NCBI RefSeq assembly: GCF_025574485.1
Contig: NZ_JAOBPO010000005.1
Location: forward strand, 141,001 to 205,000
From: Kordiimonas aquimaris
GTDB taxonomy: Bacteria > Pseudomonadota > Alphaproteobacteria > Sphingomonadales > Kordiimonadaceae
Reading direction: 5' to 3'
Length of the DNA stretch: 64,000 bases
The translations under genes and the position numbers were made by a program. Numbering within the stretch: the first letter of the stretch is position 1; each line of letters starts with the position of its first letter. Under the pieces are notes generated by a model, which was given only the letters and a program-made list of their open reading frames with translations, made no database searches and had not been told where the DNA came from. This document shows positions 21,003 through 30,322 of the stretch, piece by piece.

Positions 21003-22613
21003 TTATAAATCTTTGAAGAAATCATTCCCTTTGTCATCAACAACGATGAATGCCGGGAAATTTTCAACATTAATTTTCCAAACAGCTTCCATGCCTAAAT
21101 CATCAAAGTCGAGAACTTCAACTTTTTTGATATTATTTTGTGCAAGAATAGCTGCTGGACCGCCAATTGAGCCAAGGTAGAAACCGCCATTTTCTTCACA
21201 TGCCTTGGTTACCGCACGAGAGCGATTACCTTTTGCAAGGCTGATCATACTACCGCCAAGTTTCTGGAAAGGCCCGACATAACTATCCATTCGGCCTGCT
21301 GTCGTAGGACCAAAGCTGCCAGATGCATAACCTTCAGGCGTTTTGGCAGGGCCAGCATAATAGATAATATGATCTTTGAAATATGACGGCATTTCTCCCC
21401 CATCTTCGATCATTTGTTGAATGCGGGAATGCGCAAGATCTCGCGCTACCACGATAGTACCTGTAAGAGACAACCTTGTTTTGATCGGGTGTTTGCTGAG
21501 TGTCGCCAGCATGTCTTCCATCGGTTGGTTTAGGTCGACTTGAACAACCTCGGTTGATAGGTCGTCGGCTCCAATTTCTGGAAGAAACTTCACGGGATCA
21601 GTTTCTAATGCTTCAAGGAAAATACCGTCTGCAGTAATTTTCGCTTTGGCTTGCCGATCCGCTGAGCATGATACGCCGATACCTACAGGCAGGCTTGCAC
21701 CGTGTCGTGGTAGGCGAACAACCCGAACATCATGACAAAAATATTTGCCGCCAAACTGTGCGCCAATACCCATGTTTTGGGTCATTTTGTGGACTTGTTT
21801 TTCCATTTCTATATCGCGAAAGGCACGGCCAGACGCGTCGCCGCTGGTCGGTAGGCTGTCAAGGTATCGAGCAGATGCTTTTTTAACTGTTGCCAGGTTT
21901 TGTTCTGCGGACAAACCGCCAATCACGATTGCTAAATGGTATGGGGGGCACGCAGACGTACCTAGCGTTCTGATTTTTTCATCTAAAAAGGCAAGCATGC
22001 GGTCTTCGCGCAATGTCGCAGGCGTCTGTTGGAACAAGAATGTCTTGTTTGCACTGCCACCACCTTTGGCGAGAAACAGAAAGTGATATTCGTTACCTTT
22101 GTCCGCGTATATATCAATTTGTGCAGGTGTGTTGTTCTTCGTATTTGCTTCTTTGTACATTGAAAGCGGCGCCATCTGACTATAGCGCAGGTTTGTCTCT
22201 GTATACGTGCGCATAACACCCTTGGTTAAGGGGGCAGCATCGTCACCATCTGTCCAGACATATTGACCCTTTTTTCCAACAACAATGGCTGTTCCTGTAT
22301 CCTGGCAACCAGGAAGAATGCGACCAGCAGCAATGTTGGCATTTTTCAGCAGCTCAATTGCAACGAAGCGATCATTATCGCTTGCTTCCGGGTCGTCTAG
22401 AATATTAGCGAGCTGCTGAAGATGTCCGGGGCGAAGAAGGTGTGCAATATCTGACATTGCTTGCGCGGTCAGCAATTCCAACCCTTCGTCTTCGACTTTC
22501 AGAATTTTGCGGCCATCAATCTCTATTTCTGACACATGTTCAGATGTGAGTTTTCTGTATGGCGTCTCGTCATCACCAAGTTGAAAGAGTTTTGAATAGC
22601 TCCAATCGGTCAT
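21003..22613 (-). CDS. class I fumarate hydratase (4Fe-4S)
   Basis: 536 residues, normal for a two-domain, oxygen-sensitive iron-sulfur fumarase of the TCA cycle. The N-terminal (alpha-like) domain contains [18 protein letters not shown], with the first cluster cysteine, and the central segment [20 protein letters not shown] a second. The C-terminal beta-like domain has [26 protein letters not shown]. Both domains are fused in one chain, as in E. coli FumA/FumB. AGGATCC precedes the ATG. Downstream of sspB on the same strand with a 56-base gap. Confidence 0.93.
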   Translation of the reverse strand: MTDWSYSKLFQLGDDETPYRKLTSEHVSEIEIDGRKILKVEDEGLELLTAQAMSDIAHLLRPGHLQQLANILDDPEASDNDRFVAIELLKNANIAAGRILPGCQDTGTAIVVGKKGQYVWTDGDDAAPLTKGVMRTYTETNLRYSQMAPLSMYKEANTKNNTPAQIDIYADKGNEYHFLFLAKGGGSANKTFLFQQTPATLREDRMLAFLDEKIRTLGTSACPPYHLAIVIGGLSAEQNLATVKKASARYLDSLPTSGDASGRAFRDIEMEKQVHKMTQNMGIGAQFGGKYFCHDVRVVRLPRHGASLPVGIGVSCSADRQAKAKITADGIFLEALETDPVKFLPEIGADDLSTEVVQVDLNQPMEDMLATLSKHPIKTRLSLTGTIVVARDLAHSRIQQMIEDGGEMPSYFKDHIIYYAGPAKTPEGYASGSFGPTTAGRMDSYVGPFQKLGGSMISLAKGNRSRAVTKACEENGGFYLGSIGGPAAILAQNNIKKVEVLDFDDLGMEAVWKINVENFPAFIVVDDKGNDFFKDL

Positions 22614-22669
22614 CCTATGGATCCTGTCATTAGCGATGTATTATGTATGATAACTTAAGGCTTTGATTA

Positions 22670-23230
22670 TCATTTTTTGCGAAAGGCATCTAATGTGACA
22701 ACATTATTTGTGTTGTCTTCTTCAGCGTCTGCATCGGTTTTGTCGGGTGATTCAATGTTCTCTGAAGCATCATTTTCATCCAGAAACATCAAATCTTCTT
22801 CATCCTGTTCAGCAGAAGTATCATCCATAATATCAGGAATAGAAGGGGTTAACGATGTTTGCTCGTTACTGTCCTGATCATCGTGGAACTGAAGGGCAAA
22901 CTGAACGCTTGGGTCAACAAAGCCGACAATTGCATCAAAAGGAATTTCAAGATGCTCGGGCTTTTGGTTGAACGATAAACCTATCTCAAAGCGATCTTCA
23001 TGGACAGCCAGCCCCCAAAACTTATGTTGCAGTACGATTGTCATTTCGTCGGGAAAACGACTAACTAGCTGTGGCGGTATATTAACGCCCTCTGCTTGCG
23101 TTTTAAATGCAACATAAAAGTGATGATCACCCTGAAGGCCGTCTTCCGCTGTTTCTTTTAAAACAGTTTTAACGACATTTCTCAGTGCGTCCTGCACCTT
23201 CGCATCATAATCGATGTGACTTTCAGCCAT
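22670..23230 (-). CDS. sspB: SspB-type ClpXP adaptor
   Basis: 186 residues. The first ~130 residues form the SspB fold, with HFYVAFKTQAEGVNIPPQLVSRFPDEMTIVLQH and FEIGLSFNQKPEHLEIPFDAI; this domain binds ssrA-tagged proteins. The C-terminal ~55 residues are highly acidic and disordered and end in NVVTLDAFRKK, the short tail that in SspB docks on the ClpX N-domain. It thus partners functionally with the tmRNA encoded at 26.6 kb, whose tag carries AANDN-type residues recognised by alphaproteobacterial SspB (inference from the family). Confidence 0.88.
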   Translation of the reverse strand: MAESHIDYDAKVQDALRNVVKTVLKETAEDGLQGDHHFYVAFKTQAEGVNIPPQLVSRFPDEMTIVLQHKFWGLAVHEDRFEIGLSFNQKPEHLEIPFDAIVGFVDPSVQFALQFHDDQDSNEQTSLTPSIPDIMDDTSAEQDEEDLMFLDENDASENIESPDKTDADAEEDNTNNVVTLDAFRKK

Positions 23231-23336
23231 TAGTGTTGCCTAACTTGTTTACATGCCTCGCGTTCTTATAACCGCTGCTCGGCGCTGCGTGAAGGCAAAA
23301 GATACATGTATTTAGATTTTTTAACTGACTGTTTAC

Positions 23337-23380
23337 TGTATCAGCTTGTCTGGGTTTTTTGAGAAATAAGCCCTGATACA
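23337..23380. repeat. inverted repeat in the sspB / MBL intergenic region
   Basis: The gap 23231-23552 holds no gene. Its only clear structure is the dyad TGTATCAG (23337-23344) with CTGATACA (23373-23380), spaced by 28 bases that include GGG/CCC pairing. It could be an operator pair or a weak hairpin for either divergent gene; there is no diagnostic U-run on its 3' side. Confidence 0.35.
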
Positions 23381-23552
23381 ATATAACATTTTGTCGCATA
23401 TGGAAATCTGCTTACCGCAATTGGTTTGTCTACCATACGTCTTACACTAACGTTTATAACTCAAGCAAAAAAACATCAACGTACTGTCATTCATTCGATT
23501 GAAACATGCGTGTGTTGGCTTGGAATAGCAACAAAACCAAGCGGGGAAGATA

Positions 23553-25010
23553 ATGATTATCAATAAGTTATTAATGGGGGCGGCGTGTGGCTTGCTTTCA
23601 GCTAGCATCAGCCTTTCTGCTAATGCAGGTCAAACCGAAGATGCATTAATTGCAAAAATAGTCGCGGCATATGGTGGTGATGCATTGATCAATGCAAAAG
23701 CATTACGTATTCAAAATTCAAACAGGATTATCTCGGTAGGACAAAGCGCCAATCCTGAAGTTACTGATATTGCTATAAATAAGTCAGACTTGTTTGTAGA
23801 TTTCGCAAATCGGCGCAGTAGTTTGGAAAATTGGAACGAGAATAGGGGGGGGACTTTCTTGAATCAGGCTGTGTTTGATGGCACTTCTGGCCATGCCTAT
23901 AATCATTTGGCGAAAACTCGATCTGAAAACGCAGGCCTTACATTCTTTTCTGTTGGCGGCGGAACTATGCGAACGACTGATACAACACTTGTACGAATAT
24001 TGCTTGAGAATCGCGATGCGGCAGTTAAAGGCGATGACGTCGTCCTGACTGGTAACGTGCATGAGACGCTTACCTTTCCTATGGAAGGCAGCCCTGATTT
24101 GACAATTTATGTTAATAAGGAAACAGGGCTTTTGACAAAAATGAGGCGTGAAAACCCTGTTGCTGGTGCCCTTGATTATGTCTTTTCGGCATATAAGAAA
24201 TCTGACGGTGTTACATACGCCTCGCAGGCAGCTTTTTTGATTGCGGGTCAACCAAATACTCTAACTGTGCACCGAAAGCTTGAAGTTAACCCAAATTTAA
24301 ATGGCGTATTTGTAGCCCCAGATGGTTACCGTGATCAGGGTGCTAATATTGATACATCAGAAATGCAGGTGCGTGAGCTTGCTGATGGTGTTTATTACGC
24401 GGGTCAAAACGGTGGGCATTCCATCTTCGTTGATGCTGGCGACCATTTCATTGCCGCTGGTGGTTATGCAGGATTAACAGCGCGTTTCGATGCAGTGAAA
24501 GAAGCTGCTGGTGTTGACAAGCCGCTGGGACAACAGATCGTTACGCACCAACATTCCGACCATATTGGTGGAATGGGTGAGGCTGCAACACTTGGCGCAA
24601 ATTTTGTAACTGTGGAAAATCACGTGCGCCCAGTTCAGGCATCATTGAGTGAGCCATTACCTGATGACCGTATTACACTTGTTGACGGTTCCATGTCATT
24701 GGCTAACGGTGCAGTGGAAATATACGATATCGCCACAGCGCATGCAGATCACTATCTTTTGGTTTATCTGCCGGAGCTAAACCTCGTGTTTAGTGCAGAT
24801 CATTTTAGCACAAACCTGCAAGAAGGTTTGCCGACCGCAAACCGTAATATGGTTACTTTCCGTGAAGCAGTTGAAGCTCTTGATCTTGATATTGATGGAT
24901 TCTTGGGGGCCCATGGTACACGCCAGCTAACGATGGCAGACCTTAGAGCTGCTACCGAAGGATATACTGTCTCGGTTTGTCCTGTCAGCCGCGTTATCTG
25001 CGCCGATTAA
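23553..25010 (+). CDS. exported LolA-like / metallo-beta-lactamase fold hydrolase (copy 1)
   Basis: 485 residues. A Sec signal peptide (cleavage near residue 25, SANA) is followed by a beta-rich domain (about 27-265) that begins AYGGDALINAKALRI, as in LolA-like lipoprotein-sorting folds. The C-terminal domain is metallo-beta-lactamase-like: HQHSDH (H332, H334, D336, H337), H397, D416 and H454 complete a two-zinc site. Cys near the very C-terminus (CPVSRVIC) may form a disulfide. GGGGAAGA lies before the start. A terminator follows, and a paralogue sits 118 bases downstream. Substrate is unknown. Confidence 0.85.
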   Translation: MIINKLLMGAACGLLSASISLSANAGQTEDALIAKIVAAYGGDALINAKALRIQNSNRIISVGQSANPEVTDIAINKSDLFVDFANRRSSLENWNENRGGTFLNQAVFDGTSGHAYNHLAKTRSENAGLTFFSVGGGTMRTTDTTLVRILLENRDAAVKGDDVVLTGNVHETLTFPMEGSPDLTIYVNKETGLLTKMRRENPVAGALDYVFSAYKKSDGVTYASQAAFLIAGQPNTLTVHRKLEVNPNLNGVFVAPDGYRDQGANIDTSEMQVRELADGVYYAGQNGGHSIFVDAGDHFIAAGGYAGLTARFDAVKEAAGVDKPLGQQIVTHQHSDHIGGMGEAATLGANFVTVENHVRPVQASLSEPLPDDRITLVDGSMSLANGAVEIYDIATAHADHYLLVYLPELNLVFSADHFSTNLQEGLPTANRNMVTFREAVEALDLDIDGFLGAHGTRQLTMADLRAATEGYTVSVCPVSRVICAD

Positions 25011-25046
25011 TCTGGCAGGAATAAAATCTAGCTAATTCTAGCTCAT

Positions 25047-25073
25047 AAAGAGGCTCTTCGGAGCCTCTTTCTA
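25047..25073 (+). terminator. rho-independent terminator, UUCG tetraloop
   Basis: Perfect 10-bp stem AAAGAGGCTC (25047-25056) / GAGCCTCTTT (25061-25070) closed by TTCG, with Ts on the 3' side. It separates the two MBL paralogues into independent transcripts. Confidence 0.85.
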
Positions 25074-25128
25074 TGACTAATGTGTGCCAATAAAAACTTA
25101 ATACTTTTGATCAAGAAAGCGACTGTCA

Positions 25129-26589
25129 ATGAGAAGTCTGAAGATACTGGTTGTAAACAGTTTTTTACTTTTGATGGGGGCTATGACAGCCACGGCCGAA
25201 GGTGCTAAAGACGATGTGATAGATAGAGCAGTTGAAGCATATGGCGGCGAGAACTTCACAAATATGGACAATTTGATTATTGCAGACCGGTATAAAGGAT
25301 TCCGGTTTGGTCAAAGTAACAGCCCAGATTTTGTTGATGCAGAAAGTTATGATGCACGCATCTCGGTAGATTTTGAAAACAAAAGAAAATCCTTTCAGTG
25401 GGTTACGGGACGAAAAGACGCATTTTCTGTACAGCATCAGGTCTTCGATGGCACAAGAGGTTTCAGACTGAATCGTACAAGCCGAACTATTACAGAAAAT
25501 GCGAGCATTAATTTCGCCACTGTGGACCGCCAAGTTTCATACTTGCTTGACACGGTGCTTTTGAAACTGTTGGTCGAAGCACGTGGAGAAGCGAACTATT
25601 TAGGTAAGGAAAATTATCAAGGCAAACTGCATGATAAAATATCATTTCAAGCAGAAGGCTCTCCTGTATTGACGCTTTTTATTGAAGAGATGACAGGTCT
25701 TATCAGTGCAATGACACGGCCTCATTGGCGGGAAGGGTGGAATTTCGTCTATCAGTACAGTGACCATGAAGAAATAGACGGCATTGTTTTCGCGCAGGAC
25801 ACGTATGTAACGCGCGGCGGTCAACCATTTAACGTGCTGTTATCCCGGTCTATAACCATCAACAATGACTTGGAATCTGATTTTGTCCTGCCGACCGGTT
25901 ATGCACAAGAAGCCGCCGTTCATGATTTCTCTGAAATGTCAGTTAAGCAGTTATCAGATGAGGTGTTTATAGTCGGTAAGGTCTGGGGTTTTTCAATCTT
26001 TATTGATGTGGGTGATTATTATGTTGCTTCTGGCGGATACAGTGGATTGAAAGAACGTTTCGAGGCGGTGAGGGGCTTTACAGGGCTTGAAAAGCCTTTG
26101 AAGTACCAGATTGTTAGTCATCATCATCTTGACCATTTAGGCGGCATGCAGGAAGCGGCAGAGCTTGGCGCAACATTCGTTACGGTTTCCAATCATGTTC
26201 AGTCCATTAAGAGTGAAATTACGAAAGCAGTGAAAGATGATGCTTTCATGTTAATTGATAAAGTCGCGAGCCTTGCAGGTGGTGCGGTTGAGATTTTAGA
26301 TATTCCCAGTGGCCATACTAATCATGGCTTAGTCACATATGTTCCTTCGATTAAAACAGTATTTTCCGCAGATACTTTTCTCTCGCGGCAGATATCAGGG
26401 GCACCGTCCGGGTATGTTGGTCTGGATGAATTTCGTGCTGCGATTGCTGCGGAGGGTTGGGAAGTAGATCATTATGCTGCGGCGCATAGCGGGCGTGTTT
26501 TAACGGCTGCCGATCTTGATAGCGCCATCAACAACATATTAGACGAAGTATGCCCTACAAATTGGCGGCAATGTGAAAGATATAGATGA
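25129..26589 (+). CDS. exported LolA-like / metallo-beta-lactamase fold hydrolase (copy 2)
   Basis: 486 residues, the tandem paralogue of the preceding gene with the same order: signal peptide (about 1-23), LolA-like beta domain beginning AYGGENFTNMDNLI, then the MBL domain. Zinc ligands are intact: HHHLDH (H331, H333, D335, H336), H396 in SGHTNHG, D415 and H453. The two proteins align end to end but differ at most surface positions, including the segments between the ligands, so the duplication is old and the substrates may differ. Role unknown; periplasmic location is inferred from the signal peptide. Confidence 0.85.
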   Translation: MRSLKILVVNSFLLLMGAMTATAEGAKDDVIDRAVEAYGGENFTNMDNLIIADRYKGFRFGQSNSPDFVDAESYDARISVDFENKRKSFQWVTGRKDAFSVQHQVFDGTRGFRLNRTSRTITENASINFATVDRQVSYLLDTVLLKLLVEARGEANYLGKENYQGKLHDKISFQAEGSPVLTLFIEEMTGLISAMTRPHWREGWNFVYQYSDHEEIDGIVFAQDTYVTRGGQPFNVLLSRSITINNDLESDFVLPTGYAQEAAVHDFSEMSVKQLSDEVFIVGKVWGFSIFIDVGDYYVASGGYSGLKERFEAVRGFTGLEKPLKYQIVSHHHLDHLGGMQEAAELGATFVTVSNHVQSIKSEITKAVKDDAFMLIDKVASLAGGAVEILDIPSGHTNHGLVTYVPSIKTVFSADTFLSRQISGAPSGYVGLDEFRAAIAAEGWEVDHYAAAHSGRVLTAADLDSAINNILDEVCPTNWRQCERYR

Positions 26590-26599
26590 TGATTATATA

Positions 26600-26945
26600 A
26601 AGGGTGAAGTGGGCCGTTCTGTTGCTAGGTGGCCCAACCCCCACCTGAAGGCGTCAACCCTCAGGAATTTATGTAAATGTAGTTTTCTATGACTGCTTAC
26701 GCAGCGATAGCCAACTCGACGTCATTGTCGTTAGCATTTATCAAATTTGGTCCATTACGGCGGTAGCCTTGCCGAACGAAGAGCATACACTTTTCAATAC
26801 ACGTCGATCCTGGTTCGCCCCCATCAACAATAGTTACCTTAGAAATATACGATAACTACTCTTGGTGGAGGCGCCGGGCACTGCCCCCGGGTCCGCAATA
26901 CTTACTAACTGCGCCGTTTATCGTCATAGCTGACAAGTCAGCAGT
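26600..26945 (-). ncRNA. ssrA: circularly permuted two-piece tmRNA
   Basis: Rescues stalled ribosomes and tags the nascent peptide. Read on the minus strand, the acceptor piece comes first and ends with CGCCTCC plus ACCA (3' end at 26863). After a short spacer the coding piece begins GGGGGCGAACCAGGATCGAC (5' end at 26822). GGGGGCG pairs with CGCCTCC and gives a G3-U70 wobble, the alanine identity element. The tag frame lies at 26735-26697. A 3' hairpin TGGGCC/GGCCCA closes the coding piece near 26605. This acceptor-first order is the alphaproteobacterial permuted form. The outer ends are approximate. Confidence 0.92.
26697..26735 (-). other. tmRNA tag reading frame
   Basis: Resume codon GCT, then codons reading ANDNDVELAIAA and a TAA stop. 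With the alanine carried by tmRNA the added tag would be A-ANDNDVELAIAA. The hydrophobic AIAA end is the ClpX-type degron, and the AANDN start suits SspB binding. Confidence 0.92.
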
Positions 26946-26948
26946 GCT

Positions 26949-26977
26949 TATATAGGCGCTGTGCCGTGTAATTTGAA
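26949..26977 (-). promoter_or_regulatory. probable ssrA promoter
   Basis: On the minus strand, TTCAAA (26977-26972) and TATATA (26954-26949) are separated by exactly 17 bases. Transcription would start about 26943, just before the acceptor piece. Confidence 0.55.
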
Positions 26978-27066
26978 GCTCTTTTGTGAGAAATCTACTT
27001 TGATGCAAATACGTTTTGTGTCACGTTCAATTTAACTTCTTTCTTTCAAGGGCCCGTGTCGTCATT

Positions 27067-27525
27067 ATGATACACAATATTGTTTACATCAGTGCTGCAG
27101 TAAGGCCGTTTACAAGAGACGAATTAGCAAAACTGTTAAAGGAATGCCGGACCAACAATGAGAAAGAAGGCATTACCGGGTTACTAATGTATCATGACCA
27201 GCAGTTCTTTCAGGTTCTGGAAGGACCAGCCAATAAGCTGGAGAGCATTTACAAAAAAATAAGCTGTGATCAGCGTCACCGCGGCGTTCTTACCTTGCAA
27301 GAAGGGCAATCTGAACAGCGGCATTTTTCTCAATGGGAAATGGGTTTAGCTGAGATTTCTAATTTCAGCGACGCCTTTCAAGGGCAATTTGTTAATCTAT
27401 GCAAACTCCATGAACATAAATCGTTTGAGGAGTTAAACAGTGACCCAATCGTTTCTATTTTTGCAAGAACATTTCTAGAAGATATTAGAGAATTCTGTAG
27501 TTTACTTGAGACTAGTCTCAAGTAA
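27067..27525 (+). CDS. BLUF-domain blue-light receptor
   Basis: 152 residues from ATG 27067. The first ~95 residues form a BLUF domain binding FAD: Y7 and Q49 (in FFQVLEG) are the photocycle tyrosine and glutamine. The ITGLLMYHDQQFFQVLEG core and the late W90/M92 pair (FSQWEMG) are also present. The remaining ~55 residues form the usual C-terminal helices, and no enzymatic output domain is attached, so signalling must go through a partner protein. It stands alone between ssrA and the LysR gene. The longer frame from 27016 has no advantage. Confidence 0.88.
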   Translation: MIHNIVYISAAVRPFTRDELAKLLKECRTNNEKEGITGLLMYHDQQFFQVLEGPANKLESIYKKISCDQRHRGVLTLQEGQSEQRHFSQWEMGLAEISNFSDAFQGQFVNLCKLHEHKSFEELNSDPIVSIFARTFLEDIREFCSLLETSLK

Positions 27526-27543
27526 ACGCATTGTTGAAGTTAT

Positions 27544-28446
27544 CTAAAGCTGCTGCGCTAGCAACTCTTTACGTAACCAGATGTTGCTGGGCGTATCATT
27601 GAGTGTTTTGGGCCACCAAAGAAAAGCTTGAGCTTGTTCTTCAATGAAAGGCAGCTCTAATATTTTGATAGATAGAAGCGGTGCTAGTCTTTGAGCTAAC
27701 AGACGAGGAACTGTGGCGATGAATTTGGTTTCGCTAACAGCAAAAACCAATCCGAGCATAGTGGAAATGGTAGTAGAAAAACGCCGTTCTATGCCTTTAC
27801 TTTTTAACAAGAGTTCCAGCGGTGGTTCATCCAATCCTTCCGGACAATAGAGAATATGCTGTGCATTTATGTAATCATGTTTTTCAAGTGCAGTGTGCCC
27901 TTCACGGGCACTGTGTGCCGACGTGACGGCGACCAAATCTGAAGCGAACCAGGGCACACTCATTATTTTGGCATTGGTTGATGGCTGTAATTCCATTGCA
28001 GCGTGGATGCGTCCATTCTCAATCTCATGTGGAAAACCACGACCAAATCCCGGGCGTATGTCAATATGTACGTTCGGCGCTTTAGTGCTAAGTGTGTGCA
28101 TCAATTTGGGTAAGATTAATGTTTCGCCCAGATCTGACATCATCAAAGTAAAAGTAGATGTATCTGTTCTTGCATCAAAAAGAGTGTTTCCTGTAACTGC
28201 TTTCTTGAGACCGTTCAGAGATGGTTCAATCAGCCCGATCATTTCTAAAGCACGCGGAGTAGGGATTAACCCGCGTTGCTCTCTCAGGAACAACTGATCA
28301 CCCGTGAGGTCTCTTAAACGGCTTAACGCATGACTGACGCCAGATTGCGACATGCCAAGCTGGTTTGCCGCTTTGCTTACGGACCTTTCCCGCATTAAAT
28401 ACTGGAAGATAACGAGGAGATTGAGATCAATATTTCTAATATGCAT
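27544..28446 (-). CDS. LysR-family transcriptional regulator
   Basis: About 300 residues. The N-terminal winged helix begins HIRNIDLNLLVIFQYLMRERSVSKAANQLGMSQSGVSHALSRLRDLTGDQLF, and the rest is a periplasmic-binding-like effector domain. The wording of the HTH is closest to the NodD/LinR/PcpR-type branch. Start at 28446 chosen because family members begin just before this helix; an ATG three codons upstream is in frame. Divergent from the sterol-desaturase-family gene with a 12-bp palindrome between them, the classic LysR arrangement, so that gene is the likely target. Confidence 0.88.
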   Translation of the reverse strand: MHIRNIDLNLLVIFQYLMRERSVSKAANQLGMSQSGVSHALSRLRDLTGDQLFLREQRGLIPTPRALEMIGLIEPSLNGLKKAVTGNTLFDARTDTSTFTLMMSDLGETLILPKLMHTLSTKAPNVHIDIRPGFGRGFPHEIENGRIHAAMELQPSTNAKIMSVPWFASDLVAVTSAHSAREGHTALEKHDYINAQHILYCPEGLDEPPLELLLKSKGIERRFSTTISTMLGLVFAVSETKFIATVPRLLAQRLAPLLSIKILELPFIEEQAQAFLWWPKTLNDTPSNIWLRKELLAQQL

Positions 28447-28460
28447 GAAATACATATTAC

Positions 28461-28472
28461 AATTTATAAATT
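28461..28472. promoter_or_regulatory. palindrome, candidate LysR operator
   Basis: Perfect 12-bp dyad AATTTATAAATT between the divergent LysR and fatty-acid-hydroxylase-family genes. It sits 15 bases upstream of the LysR start. Confidence 0.35.
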
Positions 28473-28541
28473 TGAATTTCCAGCATGATTAATGCTCCTT
28501 TATCATACACCCATTGTTAAACAGGCTCTGTACAGGAGTAG

Positions 28542-29366
28542 GTGATGAATACAGCGTTAATTATCGGGTCGATATATCTATTCTTTGCAATTCTGGAACT
28601 GGCTATGGGGCGGTTCCTGAACCGCGATAAAACCACACCTGGGGACGTCTGGATCGAGGTGATCATGACGCTTTCATTGCCTGTTATTATACAACCACTG
28701 ATATTCTTATCTGTAGGTTTTTTAATGCAAACATACGCACCGAATACTGTTGGCATGATAGGCGATTGGCCGTGGTATTTGATTTTACTTTGTTTCCTTG
28801 TCGGCGATGATATGACCCAGTATTGGTGGCATCGCCTAAGCCATGCCTTGCCTTGGCTATATAGTCTACATCGTGCGCATCATGATGTAGCGTATATGAG
28901 TGTGCGCCTCGTTTACCGCAATAGTTTAATATATTATATGTTCATGCCGGGTATTTGGGTTTCAGCGTTGCTTGTTACACTTGCGGGTGTTGAGGTTTAT
29001 GCAGTGTATCTGATCGTTAAAATGACAGTGATTATTGGGGCACATTCCAGTGTGCCTTGGGATGAGAAGTTATACCAGAACCCGATTGGCGCGCGCATTA
29101 TGTGGGTGGTTGAACGTGTTATTTCTACCCCGAGCACACACAGAATGCATCATGGCAGGCACTTATCGGACGGCGTTACTCATTATAAAGGTAATTACGG
29201 AAATTTGTTGTTCTTCTGGGATGTATTGTTTGGTTCTGCGCGAATAACGCGTGCTTATCCAGATGCATACGGTATCGAACATTTAAAACCTGTGCCGTGG
29301 TATCAGTTGGTGTTTACTCCGTTTAGGCGGCCTGAGCCTGACACAAATGAAATTGCAGCAGAATAA
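28542..29366 (+). CDS. sterol desaturase / fatty acid hydroxylase family membrane enzyme
   Basis: 274 residues with hydrophobic segments near 4-24, 42-66 and 75-95 and again around 140-165. It carries the eight-histidine di-iron pattern of the family: HRLSH (in WWHRLSH), HRAHH (in LYSLHRAHH), and a late STHRMHHGRH segment. Members insert oxygen or a double bond into lipids at the inner membrane. The lipid substrate cannot be deduced. It is divergent from a LysR regulator that probably controls it. Confidence 0.85.
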   Translation: MMNTALIIGSIYLFFAILELAMGRFLNRDKTTPGDVWIEVIMTLSLPVIIQPLIFLSVGFLMQTYAPNTVGMIGDWPWYLILLCFLVGDDMTQYWWHRLSHALPWLYSLHRAHHDVAYMSVRLVYRNSLIYYMFMPGIWVSALLVTLAGVEVYAVYLIVKMTVIIGAHSSVPWDEKLYQNPIGARIMWVVERVISTPSTHRMHHGRHLSDGVTHYKGNYGNLLFFWDVLFGSARITRAYPDAYGIEHLKPVPWYQLVFTPFRRPEPDTNEIAAE

Positions 29367-29461
29367 TTGATGCTTGTTTCATATTTTATTGGCTAAATGT
29401 TGCCAGAACTTCGCAAACCTTATAGCAAGTAAGCAATGGCCAACGAGAGTGGAAGCATTAC

Positions 29462-30256
29462 ATGCAGCAATATTTGGATTTGCTAAGGACAATTCGTGAA
29501 AACGGTACTTTTAGAGGGGATCGTACAGGCACGGGGACATATAGTATTTTTGGCTATCAGATGCGATTTAATCTGGCAGATGGTTTCCCAATGGTAACTA
29601 CTAAAAAGTTACACCTTCGATCTATTATTCATGAATTGTTATGGTTTATTGCTGGTGACACAAATATTAAGTATTTAAAAGATAACGGCGTATCAATTTG
29701 GGATGAATGGGCCGATGAAAATGGTGATTTAGGCCCCGTTTATGGCCATCAATGGCGCAGCTGGCCTACACCTGATGGCGCCACTGTTGATCAGATTAAA
29801 AACCTCGTAGACCAAATCAAAAATAATCCAAATAGCCGACGACATATTGTATCTGCCTGGAATGTTGCAGACGTTGATCATATGGCCTTGCCTCCGTGTC
29901 ACTGCTTGTTTCAGTTTTATGTTGCGGATGGAAAATTGTCCTGCCAGCTATATCAACGTAGTGCGGATGTATTTTTAGGCGTACCTTTCAACATTGCATC
30001 TTATGCTCTGCTAACTCATATGATGGCACAGGTATGCGATTTGGAAGTGGGTGATTTTGTCCATACCTTTGGTGACGCACATTTGTATTCAAATCACATT
30101 GAGCAAACCGACCTACAACTTAGCCGTGAACCGCTTCCATTGCCAACTTTACATATTAACCCCGATGTTAGGGATTTGTTTGCATTTACAGGCGATGATA
30201 TTCGGATTGATGGCTATACGTCTCACGCTCATATAAAGGCGCCCGTTGCTGTTTAA
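29462..30256 (+). CDS. thyA: thymidylate synthase
   Basis: Converts dUMP to dTMP with methylene-tetrahydrofolate. At 264 residues it has exactly the length of E. coli ThyA. The catalytic cysteine is C146 in PPCHCLFQF, the phosphate-binding arginine is R21 in the DRTGTGT loop, and the conserved SRRHI segment is at 125-129. It heads a plus-strand run, followed 66 bases later by a sensor kinase gene and then by folA, its metabolic partner. Confidence 0.97.
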   Translation: MQQYLDLLRTIRENGTFRGDRTGTGTYSIFGYQMRFNLADGFPMVTTKKLHLRSIIHELLWFIAGDTNIKYLKDNGVSIWDEWADENGDLGPVYGHQWRSWPTPDGATVDQIKNLVDQIKNNPNSRRHIVSAWNVADVDHMALPPCHCLFQFYVADGKLSCQLYQRSADVFLGVPFNIASYALLTHMMAQVCDLEVGDFVHTFGDAHLYSNHIEQTDLQLSREPLPLPTLHINPDVRDLFAFTGDDIRIDGYTSHAHIKAPVAV

Positions 30257-30322
30257 AGCATAAGTGGCTGAGAGTAATCGTATAGTTCAAAGTGTACGGT
30301 TATCGTCGGTTGAGGTGTTTTT

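Noticed and set aside
23784..24251. 155-codon open frame on the minus strand within the first MBL gene
   Set aside because: It lies wholly inside a well-supported exported enzyme on the other strand, has no recognisable domain and is rich in Cys and Arg in a shadow-frame manner.
27893..28297. 134-codon frame opposite the LysR gene
   Set aside because: Fully antisense to a conserved regulator; no support of its own.
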